Below are positions 1-9,983 of a DNA stretch of 64,000 nt, one piece after another. The stretch is taken from the NCBI GenBank assembly GCA_002049455.2, contig KV918801.1, forward strand, positions 62,001 through 126,000, in the 5' to 3' direction. Made by a program: the position numbers and the translations under genes. The notes beneath the pieces were generated by a model that searched no databases, was not told the DNA's origin, and worked only from the letters and a program-made list of their open reading frames with translations. The first letter of the stretch is position 1. Each line of letters begins with the position of its first letter. Source of the stretch: Porphyra umbilicalis (taxonomy: Eukaryota; Rhodophyta; Bangiophyceae; Bangiales; Bangiaceae).

Positions 1-606
1 GCGGGGCCGCCCCCGCAGGCGGCCGCACCCACAGGCGGCCGCCCGCCGGCGGACGCGGCCCGCCGGCGGACGCGCGTGTCGAAAGGCGCGGCACGCGACG
101 CGCCCCGGCGCCGCCCGGCGGACCGCCCACGGGCGCCAAGCTGCACCCCGTGCACGTCGGGGCTGGGGGGGGCTGGCCGCCCCGCCACGCCCGTATTGCT
201 CCACTGCCACGGCCATCCGCATGAGGAGGACGGCAGGGCGCCACCCACATTGGGCGGGGCGTGCATGAATGGGCGCCCGGGGGGGGGGCGCCTGGCGGCC
301 GAGGAGGGGCGCGGCCCGAGCAGGGACCGCCCTTCACCGCCATCCGTGACACGGAGGTGGCGCGTTTGGCCAGCATAGATGGGGCGGCCAAAAGGGTACC
401 AAGGGGGGGGGGGGGGTGACAGCGCCCCCGCCCACCCCCGTCGGCGGGGGAGCACGCGGGGCGGGCGCCCACACGGCGCGCAGCGGGGGCGAGCCGCGCG
501 CGCACCCCCCCCGCGCCATGGATATCAAATTGGCCGAGCGCCATCAGCCGCCGACGAACCAAGCGGTACCGCAACAGACGGTTCCATGATGGAGACGGTA
601 GCGGCG
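1..606. repeat. Left arm of inverted duplication, outer part
   Basis: This stretch is similar, in reverse complement, to about 27580-28190. Shared landmarks in the same order are GCACGTCGGGG near 154, GGCGCCACCCACA near 239, CAGGGACCGCCC near 320, GTCGGCGGGGGAGCACG near 440, and ATCAAA...GCCA.CAGCC near 525-548. No convincing gene is seen. The arm runs to the window edge, so its outer limit is unknown. It stops at 606, where the large transposon begins, and resumes at 16971. Identity was judged by eye at roughly three quarters to four fifths. Confidence 0.75.
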
Positions 607-636
607 CAGTGGTGCTTAAACCGTGTCCTCGCGCAA
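607..636 (+). repeat. Left terminal inverted repeat
   Basis: It begins CAGTGGTGCTTAAACC and matches the reverse complement of 16941-16970 at 29 of 30 positions, with one mismatch at base 25. Weaker similarity continues inward for some tens of bases, for example TGGGCCGATTTC here against TGTGGTCGGTTTTC at the other end. Confidence 0.85.
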
Positions 637-1579
637 GGAGGTGGATGGGCCGATTTCACGTCGCAACAGCTTGCGGGCGACGCCGTTGCGGGCCGCAACG
701 CTCAAGAATATGTTGGCCGTGCACGCAAAATTTTGTGCTCTGGCCATGTGCGTGGATGCTGGATCTGGCCACACCATGAAATCCTGTTGTATCTCGCGCA
801 GAGGACGCTGCTGATAGCGAACATCCGCCAATCATCCTCCGTAACGATCCACACCGCGGGCCAATCGGAGGCATCAACCATGTGACAACCCGGACGACAA
901 GTGAAGGAAACTGACGAGTCGATTGGTCAGGGGATGGCAAGCGTGACGTGGGACTGCTCACGCGGACAGGCGATAGAATCGGAGAGAGCCTCTGGTCTTC
1001 TGAAGAAGCGTGAAGCGATGGGTGCTCATGGATACAGGTAAAACTCCTGGCGTCGCTCGTTGCCCGCGCAGGTCGCTCATTCAGTTACCGCGAAGCTCGT
1101 AGGTAAGAATCATCCTCCGTTGTCTCTGACGTGTTGAAAAGAAGTCCAAGAGATTAAGTGCATCAGGCGACTTCACATTCGAGATTATCCGTGCTACTAG
1201 CCGCTGCGACCGTCATCATCAAGACTTGGCATCAGGTTGAAAGCCACGGCATCCAACAGTTTGTGCAGGTGTTGCTCACTCAATGGACAGTACCAGCTTT
1301 CCCGCATCGTTGTCAAGAAATCAGGCCTCTCTTTCCAAAGGCAGCCCCCATTGTTTTTTAGCTTGATTCCACTCGCGCCCTGGATCTGCCTCTTCATGGG
1401 GGGCTAACTGTGCCACAAGGTCGTGCACGAATGAGCGGCAACGTGTCGGCCCTCTACCGTCCGAGCCTCTCTGTCTTCGCCTGAACTCGGCAAACCAGTT
1501 CGCCGTGGGCGCTGCCGACGCTGACGTTCTGGCAAGACCCTCCCCCCCGCATCACCCTCCCCCACGCCTTTTTCGCAAC
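637..1579. other. Subterminal region of the transposon, no gene supported
   Basis: Short open frames occur but have no recognisable domain, and the composition is less GC-biased than the flanks. Such a region may hold transposase-binding or regulatory sequence. No repeat beyond the inward extension of the terminal repeat was noticed. Confidence 0.4.
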
Positions 1580-1925
1580 TGCCCACGAGGGTGCCACCCC
1601 TGCCTACCACCGCCCGCCGCGACTGCTGCCCTTTCTCCCCAACCACGGGCGGGCTGCCGACGAGGGTGCCACCCCCGCCGACAACCGCCTGCCGCGACTG
1701 CTTCCCTTTCTCCTCAACCACGGGCGGGCTGCCGACGAGGGTGCCACCCCCGCGGACAACCGCCTGCCGCGACTGCTGCCCTTTCCCCCCAACCACGGGC
1801 GGGTTGCCGACGAGGGTGCCACCCCCGCCAACAACCGCCTGCTGGGACTGCTGCGCTTTCCCCCCAACCCCGGGCGGGCTGCGCACGAGAATGCCACCCC
1901 CGCCTACCACCGCAGCCGCGACTGC
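1580..1925. repeat. 75-bp minisatellite, about 4.5 copies
   Basis: The word AACCACGGGC (last copy AACCCCGGGC) recurs at 1641, 1716, 1791 and 1866, exactly 75 bases apart. Because 75 is divisible by three, several frames on both strands stay open through it and read as 25-residue repeats, for example VVGGGGTLVGSPPV on the minus strand (GTG-initiated frame, 1961 to 1404). No ATG-started gene could be chosen, so coding is uncertain. Confidence 0.85.
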
Positions 1926-2177
1926 TGCCGAAGTCGGCGCCAATCGAGGCGCATCCTCCACCCGCCGCCGCCCCCGCCGCTGCCGCTGGGTGGCTGGGTG
2001 GTGTTGCTCGCCTCCCCCCTCCGCAGTCGCCGACTGTGCTGAGTTATCCCGCAGCTACCGGCGTCGAAGTGCACTTTTGCATTTTAGAGGGTGGGTGTAT
2101 CTGAACTGTCGGTAGGGGGGGGGAGGATCTAGCTGCCCAGGATGCCCAGGATGATTGAAAGAAAAAGTGCACATCTG

Positions 2178-4211
2178 TCAAGCAACGTTGCACACGACCG
2201 GCACCACCGGAATCACAGCCCACAAGCGTCCGCCCTGGCGCTCCACATCAACTTCAAGTAAGCTCAAAGGCTTCGGGAAACAAAAACTCCACGAGAAAGA
2301 ATACTGTCGACGAGGGCTCGGCGGCCTGTAACGCAGCACCATGGAAGGTAAAACAGGCAGCGTCGGCCCGCCCACAACCACGTCAGCTCGCATGACGCTC
2401 GCCTCCGCCGTCTCATCAGTGTCATGACGCGCGACAGGGCCCTTCTCAAGGCCTCCCGACCAGTCGCCGTCCAATTCATCGACCATACCGTCCTCTCCAG
2501 TTGCCCGAAAGCGCGTATTGTCGACCTCCACGTCCGTCATCTCCGTGTCGCCAGCAGGGCCGGTCGCTGCCGCGGTGCCGCCGAGAGGGCGTGCGCGCAG
2601 CGGGCGTGCGCGCAGCGCTCTGCTCCGCAGAATACGCTCCGACATGCGGTCGACGCCGAGCATAAAGTCGACGTTCGCGCAGCCGGCCGACATTCCCCCC
2701 CCCACCTTCACACGCGCGGCGACATCCTCGAGCTCCGGGGTTGGGACAACCTTGGACTGCGTGATAGTGAGGATGAATGCATGCGGCCCCTCCTCGTCGG
2801 GCTCCCTCCTGCACGCCTGCAAGGATATCTGGAGGCTGATCTTGCCAGCCGCCGTTGTATCCAAACATGAAGCCAGGGGCAGCTGCACAGCCCACCCCCC
2901 GAGAGGCCAAGCGCGACAGGGTGCAACGTCCGACGTCACACATCCCGGCAAAGACGCCAGCGCAGGTACGTAGGCGGCAACCGCCCCGCCACGAGCCTTG
3001 GCCGTCGGACGGTCGACCTCTGCGGCGGCTCCGCCGCGCCCACGACAACGTCGCTTGCCGCCCGCGGCAGCCCTCGACGGGGTGGCCTCCGGGGTTGCGG
3101 GTGCCTCGATGTCGACATCAACCGGAAAGTCGGCCACAGTGGTCATGTAGTTATGCGGAGCCTTTTGCAGAGACTCGGTGAGCTCACGGACGAGGATGGC
3201 CGATGGGCTATTAGACAGCCAAGGCATGTCCCAATTGAAGACCAACCAGGCCATGTCGGTCCTCGTGCCAGACGGGTCGAGCCCCGGCACGATGGTGCAC
3301 TTGACCGCGACCGCCGCTGCCTGGCCTTCGGGCGTCGCCAGGTAGTCCCGCAGGCCGGCGAGCTCTGCAAGTGTCAAAGCGCCGTCGTGCCGTACGTCGA
3401 CGACCCAAAGATCAAGGCGCTCGCGTAGCCGTAAGCGACGCGACAGCCACTGCGCCGCGCCCGTCGCGTTCAGCAGCGTCTCCATGGCGCGCGGCACCGA
3501 GTTAGGCTGACCCATGAAATGGGTGAACTTCTTGCGCCGCCCGCCCAGAAACAGGCCGCGGGAGCACACGTGGAACATGCGGCACAGCGTCTCCCACCCG
3601 ACCTTCTGGGGCCCCTTCCTTGAGTCCACCTGCAAGAACATGCGCTTGAGCGTGTCGTGCACCGAGGCCCGGCTGTCACCGCGAAAGTCGCCGCCCAAGA
3701 ACGCCATTACTGAGGCGTAGTAGACAATGGCAAGCGCGGGAGTCGAGATGGTGTCGGTGAGAACGGCCGGCGTGACAAGGAAGATGATCCGCAGGACGTA
3801 TGACAGGAACAGCTCCTCCTCGGAGAGCGGGGGCGTGGTGGGCTGTGGGCTCAGCTGCGAAGCGTTCGGCGGCGCCGACGGCGGCAGCGATGCGCCGCGC
3901 TCCGACAAAGCGGTCGACGCGCCCAGTGGAAGTGCTGACGTTCTGGCCGCCGCCGCTCTTACGGTTGTAATGGTTGGGGTCAGCACAGCAGTCGCACCTG
4001 GCGATGCCAGCGCCGACCCGCCCAACGGCTCACTCGCCGCAGCCGCAGAAGCGCTCGGAGCCGCCGTCGCCGTAGTGTCCCCGCCGACAACCGCCGCGGG
4101 TAAATCGGTCCCGTCGATACCAGCCGGTGGCGGACCGGTGGGCAGAGCGGGGCGTGGCGAGGCGAGAGGTCCCTCCGTCGATGCGGGTGTCGCTTGCATC
4201 AGCGTGCTCAT
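2178..4211 (-). CDS. Unknown 677-residue protein of the transposon
   Basis: The family is not recognised. The start is the ATG at 4211-4209, the first ATG in a frame that opens slightly upstream at a non-ATG codon. About 130 N-terminal residues are rich in Ala, Pro, Thr and Ser. A hydrophobic stretch follows (around LSYVLRIIFLVTPAVL and ALAIVYYASVMAF), then a better-mixed central region of about 200 residues that looks like a folded domain (motifs such as WLVFNWDMPWLSN). A basic patch (GGKRRCRGRGG) and an acidic segment (DTEMTDVEVDN) lie in the C-terminal half. It is the leftmost gene of the element and points outward. Coding is supported by length, ATG start and varied residue use. It could be an accessory transposition protein or cargo. 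Confidence 0.55.
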   Translation of the reverse strand: MSTLMQATPASTEGPLASPRPALPTGPPPAGIDGTDLPAAVVGGDTTATAAPSASAAAASEPLGGSALASPGATAVLTPTITTVRAAAARTSALPLGASTALSERGASLPPSAPPNASQLSPQPTTPPLSEEELFLSYVLRIIFLVTPAVLTDTISTPALAIVYYASVMAFLGGDFRGDSRASVHDTLKRMFLQVDSRKGPQKVGWETLCRMFHVCSRGLFLGGRRKKFTHFMGQPNSVPRAMETLLNATGAAQWLSRRLRLRERLDLWVVDVRHDGALTLAELAGLRDYLATPEGQAAAVAVKCTIVPGLDPSGTRTDMAWLVFNWDMPWLSNSPSAILVRELTESLQKAPHNYMTTVADFPVDVDIEAPATPEATPSRAAAGGKRRCRGRGGAAAEVDRPTAKARGGAVAAYVPALASLPGCVTSDVAPCRAWPLGGWAVQLPLASCLDTTAAGKISLQISLQACRREPDEEGPHAFILTITQSKVVPTPELEDVAARVKVGGGMSAGCANVDFMLGVDRMSERILRSRALRARPLRARPLGGTAAATGPAGDTEMTDVEVDNTRFRATGEDGMVDELDGDWSGGLEKGPVARHDTDETAEASVMRADVVVGGPTLPVLPSMVLRYRPPSPRRQYSFSWSFCFPKPLSLLEVDVERQGGRLWAVIPVVPVVCNVA

Positions 4212-4929
4212 GTTGCGCGGGGCGCCAACCAAGAGAGGGGAAAGGTGTGGGGAAGGGCGTTACGCAGGGTGGAAGGGTGGTGGTGGTCGGGTGGCGGTGG
4301 CGCTCGAGTCCTGTCAGTGCTGGCGTAGAGGTGGCGAAGGAGGTCGGAGAAAGACGCAGTTCTTATAGGAGGGCGATGTGCCAGACGGAAATTCAGCATA
4401 GGCTGCCGGTAGCAGTGGCGCCGCGGTGGTGGTGGTGCTCTCATTCCACCCCGCGGCACACCCCGTGGCACACATGAATGCCAAGGTCCGCGGGGGGGGG
4501 GGGGGGCGTGGCGGATGGGGGGAGGGGAGACTGTTGACGTCCACAAGTGCGGGGGGGGGGGCGTGGCGGAAGGCGTGGCGGATGGGAGGAGGGGAGACAG
4601 TCAACGGCCACAAGTGCGGGGGAGGGGCGCGTGGCAGATGGGGTGAGGGGAGACAGTCGACGGCCACAGCGACGGCATGGACGCCGAGGGCGGCGAATGG
4701 CGAGTGGGCGGGGCGAGTGCGGAGAGGGACATTGAGACCGAACACAATCGGGTGTAGTGATTGAACAGATAGATACCACAGGATTCATGGTGTGTGGGAC
4801 AGTCATCGAGCCAATGGTCTAGCGACATCCCATCGATTGGAGATCAACTTGGGAACAAGCGCGGCTGATCAAAACGTCTGCACCTACCAGGTTGAGGGAG
4901 ATGGTGACGGCGGCCCCACTGTCGACGGG
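4212..4929. repeat. Intergenic, G-rich degenerate tandem repeats
   Basis: Between about 4485 and 4680 a block with GGGGAGAC, a CAAC/GACG core and CCACAAGTGCGG recurs three times at roughly 55-70 base spacing, with G runs of up to 14. The four-G clusters could form quadruplexes. No gene is supported. The promoter of the gene starting at 4211 should lie here. Confidence 0.6.
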
Positions 4930-5210
4930 TCGGCGTCGTCCCCCCCTCTGCCCGCCCCCACCCACCACTGCTGCTGCCGCGGCGCGCCCCAATCGCCGTC
5001 GGCGGCGGCGGCGGCCGCTGCGTTCCCGCCCACCCGCCGCGTCCTCGCCCCGTCCTCGCCCGACGCGTCGTCCCCCCCTCTGCCCGCCCCCACTCACCAC
5101 TGCTGCTGCCGCGGCGCGCCCCAATCGCCGTCGGCGGCGGCGGCGGCCGCTGCGTCCCCGCCCGCCCACCCGCCGCGTCGTCGCCCGACGCCGCCGCGTC
5201 GGCCGCGTCC
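4930..5210. repeat. About 132-bp direct duplication
   Basis: A block starting TCGTCCCCCCCTCTGCCC at about 4936 recurs at about 5068 with few differences. It contains CTGCTGCTGCCGCGGCG and a short GGC run. It sits just beyond the 3' end of the minus-strand gene at 5242-6291. Confidence 0.8.
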
Positions 5211-5241
5211 CTTCCCCCTCCACGAACATGCCGACGGGGCA

Positions 5242-6291
5242 CTATGTCTCCAACACCACATCCTCCCACAGCACGGCCAAACCGTCCTCCGCCATTGCCT
5301 TACTCGACACGCGACAGGTCACGTCTGAATAGACAACGAAAAGATCCGCAGAGGGGGGCGCCACGCCACAGGCCGGGGCGACCACGGCGCCGACCGCCGG
5401 GGCAGCGATGGCTTCGGCTGTACCAGCAGCAGCACCAGCTGGCGCGCCACCGACCGCGATGCCGGCCTTGCCGGCCACAAGAGAGCAAGCCGGTGCACCA
5501 CCAGACGGCTGCGCGCCCGACGGCGGCGCGCCCGTTGGCGGCGCGCCCGACGGCGGCGCGCCTGAAAACGGCGCACCCGAAAACGGCACGCCCGACGGCG
5601 GCGCGCCTGAAAACGGCGCACCCGAAAACGGTACGCCCGATAGTGGCGCGCCCGACAGTGGCGCGCCTGACAACGGCGCGCCCGACGGCGGCGCGCCCGA
5701 AAGCGGCGCGGCAGGCGCCAGTGCTCCAGACATTGCGCCAGTGACGGGCGTCCGCGGCGCGCTGGACGGCAACGCGCCCGACAACGGCGCGCTCGACGAG
5801 GGCGCGCCCGACAACGGCGCCCCCGACAACGGCGCCCCCGACAGCGGCGCGCCCGACAGCGGCGCGCCCGACAGCGGCGCGCCCGACAGCGGCGCGCCCG
5901 ACAGCGGCGCGCCCGACAGCGGAGCGGAAGTCTCTAGTGTTCCAGGCAGTGCGCACGCGACGGGCGTCACACCAATTGTCGTGGCAACGAAGGAGACGAC
6001 GCCGGGGGCGAACACTGCCGGGGTGACGACGTGTGCGGCGCTGGCAGAGGCAACGAGTGAGGACGGCCCGCCCGCCAGCGACCCAGCCGGGCGTGGCAGG
6101 GGGGCAGTCGGACGGCCTAAGCTGAGGCTAAGGCCCGTGACAACGGTGCCGTTCCGTAGACGAAGGCCCGCCATCACACCACCAATGACGCCGCGGACAG
6201 ATCGCGTCACGCGCCGCCCGTGGCCGCTGTTCTTCTTGACGCCCGGCGACCTCTTGAAGCCGGTCTTGGAAGCTGATGCACAGCGGTTCAT
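5242..6291 (-). CDS. Low-complexity SGAPL-repeat protein of the transposon
   Basis: The start is the ATG at 6291-6289; the frame opens further upstream but reads as low-complexity sequence without an ATG. The predicted 349-residue protein has a basic N-terminal 60 residues (motif KTGFKRSPGVKKNSG), then a long tract of 5-residue units (SGAPL and variants) encoded by a 15-bp minisatellite, and a more varied C-terminal 70 residues ending near LFVVYSDVTCRVSSKAMAED. No family is recognised. The non-repeat ends suggest a real but fast-evolving protein. It is the second leftward gene of the element and starts about 1.7 kb from the divergent gene at 8019. Confidence 0.45.
   Translation of the reverse strand: MNRCASASKTGFKRSPGVKKNSGHGRRVTRSVRGVIGGVMAGLRLRNGTVVTGLSLSLGRPTAPLPRPAGSLAGGPSSLVASASAAHVVTPAVFAPGVVSFVATTIGVTPVACALPGTLETSAPLSGAPLSGAPLSGAPLSGAPLSGAPLSGAPLSGAPLSGAPSSSAPLSGALPSSAPRTPVTGAMSGALAPAAPLSGAPPSGAPLSGAPLSGAPLSGVPFSGAPFSGAPPSGVPFSGAPFSGAPPSGAPPTGAPPSGAQPSGGAPACSLVAGKAGIAVGGAPAGAAAGTAEAIAAPAVGAVVAPACGVAPPSADLFVVYSDVTCRVSSKAMAEDGLAVLWEDVVLET
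5500..5935. repeat. 15-bp coding minisatellite (GGCGCGCCCGACAGC type)
   Basis: Units of 15 bases related to GGCGCGCCCGACAGC are repeated more than twenty times, nearly perfectly at 5835-5925 and more diverged to the left. The unit keeps the reading frame of the minus-strand gene and yields SGAPL repeats. The homogeneous end suggests recent expansion. Confidence 0.85.
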
Positions 6292-8018
6292 GTCGACGGC
6301 TGTGGCGGGATGAAGAAGCACCAGGACCACGCGGCAAGCAGCGGCAGGAGCACGCGCCGTCGGGCAGGGGGCGCGGCGCAAGGAAGCGAACGACCGCCGG
6401 GAAGGTGGACGCACGCGGAACGGGAAACAGGGTCCGAAGGCGGGGGGGGAGGGCGGGCACTCAACACCACCACCACTGTACCTCCACAGAACGGGGGGCA
6501 GCCCGGAAACTAGAAGGACGGGCCGTCGGCGTGTGCGCGTTAGCGTGTGGCGGATGGGGATCAAAACGCCTAGAACAGACTGAACAGACGTCTCTCTTGT
6601 ACTGCCACGCCGCTCCTTTTTTCGGCCCAACGCGAGCTGTCCGCTCACCCCTCCTCGTCCTCCCACGCGCGCAGACGCGTGCGCGCGGGCCGGTCTGACC
6701 AGCAGTGCTCGGCAGCGCTCAGCCGTACGAGCAGTGCCCAGAAGTGCCAAGCCGTACGTGCACCCAAGAGCCGTGGGCAGAAGATGACACCACGCCAAAG
6801 TCGGCCACGGCCACCAGCTCCACGCCGAACGCGTGGCATTCACTCAAACTCTCTCGAGACTCGCCCACGGGTGAACGTACTGTCGTGCGGGAGCCACGTT
6901 TGTCACCTCGGTGATAGGGCGTGACGGATGACAGTGGTACAAAGTTTGGATCTTGATTGTCATCTGACAATCCCCCTTGTCACAGCCTGAAGATGGATGA
7001 CGTTTGTCCCTGGAAACTCCACGCAAAGAACGTGGGTTTGGCTCTCCTGACGGAGAGGGACGACTGACGCCCCACGTCGTTGCACACCTTCTGGCAACTG
7101 TAGCTGTGGCTGCAGCTAGAGCAGGCGGCGCCGCCACATGACGCCGCGTGGCAAAGCCGCGGCCGCGGAGCCTTCAGGCGCAGCGAGCTTACATGGCGGT
7201 ACCACGCCAGCGTACCCTCCCGGGTACGTACACGCCCGGGTACGCTGGGGCCACACCAGCGTACCCGGGCGGTGCCACGGTACCCGGCGGTGGCAGCGGC
7301 GCGGCCGCGGCGCCGCGCCGCCTGCAGCTGCAGGCCCAGCCAGCTGGCTGCAGCTCACCTGGCAGTGCCACGCCTGCTTGCCCGCGAGCCAGCTTCCCTG
7401 GCGGTGCCACGGTGCCACGCCCGTTTACCTGGCGGCCCCACGCAGCGTCAGTGGGTCTAGGAGCCGCAGGATAGGTCCGCCGGCCGACCAGGCACGCCAC
7501 ATAGGACAGCCGCAGGCACGACGTAGTTGCGCCACAGTTGGTGTGCCACGCTGCCATCGCATGGGTGGCGCCGCGCGGGTGCGTAGGGCCTTGCGCTGCC
7601 ATGCCGCGTCAGCGAGCTGCAGCGGTAGCGCCATGCGTACGCCCGCACGGTCGCAGCTGGTGCGCCCACCAGAGGGCCCGTACACTGCGTAGAGCGGTCG
7701 CCGCGGTGTAGCGCCATTGCCACGGTGGCCGCCGCCGTCACCATCACGGCGGCGTTGTGGCGCCGTCGCCCCCCGGCCGCTACTACAACTGCCGCGGTTG
7801 GCACCTCAAAAGGGAATAAGAGGGCCCGGTGCCGCCGCCGCAGCCGCTCCTTCCTGGCCACGCCCCAGTGCTCACGAGTCGCACAGCAGCACCCATGCCG
7901 TCCAAGCTTCCAAGGACGCCACCGACGACCCTACCGCCTCCAACGCCTCCCCCGCATCCTCCAGCCGACCAACGTCCCCCCTGCTCAATCCCGCTTACGA
8001 CCTGCCACGGACGATACC
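6292..8018. other. Divergent intergenic region with palindromes
   Basis: This 1.7-kb region separates the leftward gene (start 6291) from the rightward gene (start 8019) and probably holds both promoters. No gene is supported. 7190-7440 is dense in GGTACC, GTACCCGGG and GCAGCTGCAGG palindromes, including the perfect hairpin at 7234-7270. Confidence 0.5.
7234..7270. promoter_or_regulatory. Perfect 14-bp inverted repeat with 9-base loop
   Basis: GCCCGGGTACGCTG at 7234-7247 is the exact reverse complement of 7257-7270. A related copy of the arm word, CCAGCGTACCC, lies at 7207-7217. Its place between two divergent genes of the transposon suggests a protein-binding or internal regulatory site; this role is inferred. 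Confidence 0.5.
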
Positions 8019-9983
8019 ATGGCCGCCGCCGACAAAGCGACAATCGCACGCCCAACTACCACACCCCATGCGGCGCTTGGCAGCATCGAGGTGAACGATG
8101 AGTGGGCGACGGTCGTCAACCACGGCGACGAGCAGGACGCGTCCGTCAATGCGCTAATGCGCGACGCCTCCCTGCCCAAGAAGGCTACGTCGTGCGACTA
8201 TGGAAGGCCGGGACGGCGCGAGCCGCCTGCACCAGTGGTTGTTCTCAACGCACGCAAACGCAAGTCGACTATCGCGGACAAGAGGCCGGCGGCGCCAGCG
8301 CTGGTCAAAGATGGCTCTTCCGCCGTGCTGGACGCGCTGCATAGGAAGCAGCGACGCACGGAAGGGACGCCGGCTCGCTCACCGCTCGTGCCATCACAAG
8401 GAGTACCGTCGGAGGCCGAGCCCTCTTTGCCCCCGTCGGTGGAATCACCGCCTCCGAGGCCACCGCCGCCACGGGCGCCCCCTTCATCGACACGGCCGCC
8501 CCCACCGTCGACAAAGCGGCATGCATCCTCACCGGCCAGGGAGGCACAGCCGATACAAGTCGAGTTCAGGCCGCCATCATCGGGAAAGCCGCCCGTTCGC
8601 TCGGCCCGGGATGCCAAGCGTACGTCGGAGGTGCCAGTCGAAGCAGAGACGTCCAAAAAGCACACCAGCGAGGATCACGTGCCGTGGATGTGGCCGCCTC
8701 CAGGCGTGCTGTTGTGGCCATCACCGCCAGGGGGAGCTCTGCTCCCGTGGCCAGCGTCACCTCCCCCTTCGCCCTCGGCGGCTGCCGGCGACCAGGCGGC
8801 CGATTTCGACGCGTCCGCCGGCGATCGGGATGCCAACGACGGCAGGGCGGCAGTCGCGGCGACGCGGGACGGCGACGCGGCCGCGCCCTGCGACCGGACG
8901 GCAGCCAAAGAAAAGGGCTCCACCGACAAGCAGGACCCCTCCAACGACAGCACGACCACTGGTGGCAAGGCGGCCTCCGAAGGCCAGGCGTCGTCCGGCG
9001 ACTGCTGTCCGCTGAACAGCCTGATGACAGCCGACCGTGCCGCCGATGCACCGCAGGCGCCCGCCCACAGGGAAGCTGCAGTGCTGCAGGGTGACCGGAA
9101 GGGCGATGTGGCCTCCGATCGTGCCGCCGACGCGCTGCCGCAGCCGGCGTCCGCCCGCGTGGCGACGTCCATGCCACTCGGCGACCGGGGGGCCGCGGCG
9201 GACCGGGGGGAGGCTGTCGCCGCAGACCGTGCCGCCGACGTGCTGCCGGCGTCCACCGACAGGGCGGTTCCGGTGGCCGTAGACCAGGCCGCGGACCAGG
9301 CCGCGGCGGCCATCGATGAGGCCGCGGTAGCCGCCGATGGGGTGACCGACGCGCAGCTGGGTGATCGAGCCGTCGCGATGGACGTCGACCATGCCTTCAA
9401 CGCGCTGCTGGCCTCCGACGGCGCGACGACCGCCGGTCTGCTCGGGGGCCGGGGGGCTGCGGGGGTCGCCAACCGCGCCGCCAACGTGCTGCAGGCTTCC
9501 GCCGACGGGGCGGTCGCGGTGGCCGTGGACAAGGCCGCGGTGGCAGCAGAGGACCTGGCAAAGGCGGGCGCCGCAATGGCCGCTTCCAATCGTGCCTTGG
9601 AGATGGCAGCGGCGGCTGCTACTCAAGCTACCGAAGCCATGGTCACGGCAGTCGCCGCTGTGGCAGCAGTCAAGGTGGCAGCGACGTCGACAGCATCGGC
9701 AGCTGCCTTCGTTGTCGCGGCCGCAGGGCGGCACGATGCAGCCGCTCGTGAAGAGATGGTGGTCAGAAAGGCGGCTGCCGACGCCAGAAGCGCCGAGTCT
9801 GCTGCAAATCGCGACCAAGCGGATAGTGACCGGGCTCGCGTCGTCCAAGCTGCCGAGGCCCGGGTGATGCACTTCCTTCGCGTTACTGTCGCCGGTGCGA
9901 ACATTGTCCACAATGGGCAGATCAAGTGGGACATCGTTGAGGACATGGAAGAGAGCGGGAGTGATTTGGGAAGCGTCAGGTAG
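8019..9983 (+). CDS. Unknown 654-residue Ala/Asp-rich repeat protein of the transposon
   Basis: The start is the ATG at 8019 in the context ACCATGG, which beats the non-ATG start 294 bases upstream. Residues 1-250 are polar and basic with proline-rich blocks and a basic KRK motif. Residues from about 330 on are a degenerate repeat built on DRAAD, LPAS and AVAVD units, likely helical, ending in a Glu/Arg/Ala-rich segment that could form a coiled coil (around REEMVVRKAAADARSAE). The last 40 residues are more conventional (VTVAGANIVHNGQIKWDIV). No family is recognised. Similar alanine-rich helical repeats occur near the C terminus of the next gene (11436-16253). Both point right and may be co-expressed. 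Confidence 0.5.
   Translation: MAAADKATIARPTTTPHAALGSIEVNDEWATVVNHGDEQDASVNALMRDASLPKKATSCDYGRPGRREPPAPVVVLNARKRKSTIADKRPAAPALVKDGSSAVLDALHRKQRRTEGTPARSPLVPSQGVPSEAEPSLPPSVESPPPRPPPPRAPPSSTRPPPPSTKRHASSPAREAQPIQVEFRPPSSGKPPVRSARDAKRTSEVPVEAETSKKHTSEDHVPWMWPPPGVLLWPSPPGGALLPWPASPPPSPSAAAGDQAADFDASAGDRDANDGRAAVAATRDGDAAAPCDRTAAKEKGSTDKQDPSNDSTTTGGKAASEGQASSGDCCPLNSLMTADRAADAPQAPAHREAAVLQGDRKGDVASDRAADALPQPASARVATSMPLGDRGAAADRGEAVAADRAADVLPASTDRAVPVAVDQAADQAAAAIDEAAVAADGVTDAQLGDRAVAMDVDHAFNALLASDGATTAGLLGGRGAAGVANRAANVLQASADGAVAVAVDKAAVAAEDLAKAGAAMAASNRALEMAAAAATQATEAMVTAVAAVAAVKVAATSTASAAAFVVAAAGRHDAAAREEMVVRKAAADARSAESAANRDQADSDRARVVQAAEARVMHFLRVTVAGANIVHNGQIKWDIVEDMEESGSDLGSVR

Noticed and set aside
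599-606. Exact 8-bp target duplication for the large transposon
   Set aside because: TAGCGGCG and CGCGGGGC are not identical. Only a diverged overlap relative to the empty site can be claimed.
5500-5935. CRISPR array
   Set aside because: The repeats are head-to-tail 15-bp units without unique spacers; it is a coding minisatellite in a eukaryotic genome.
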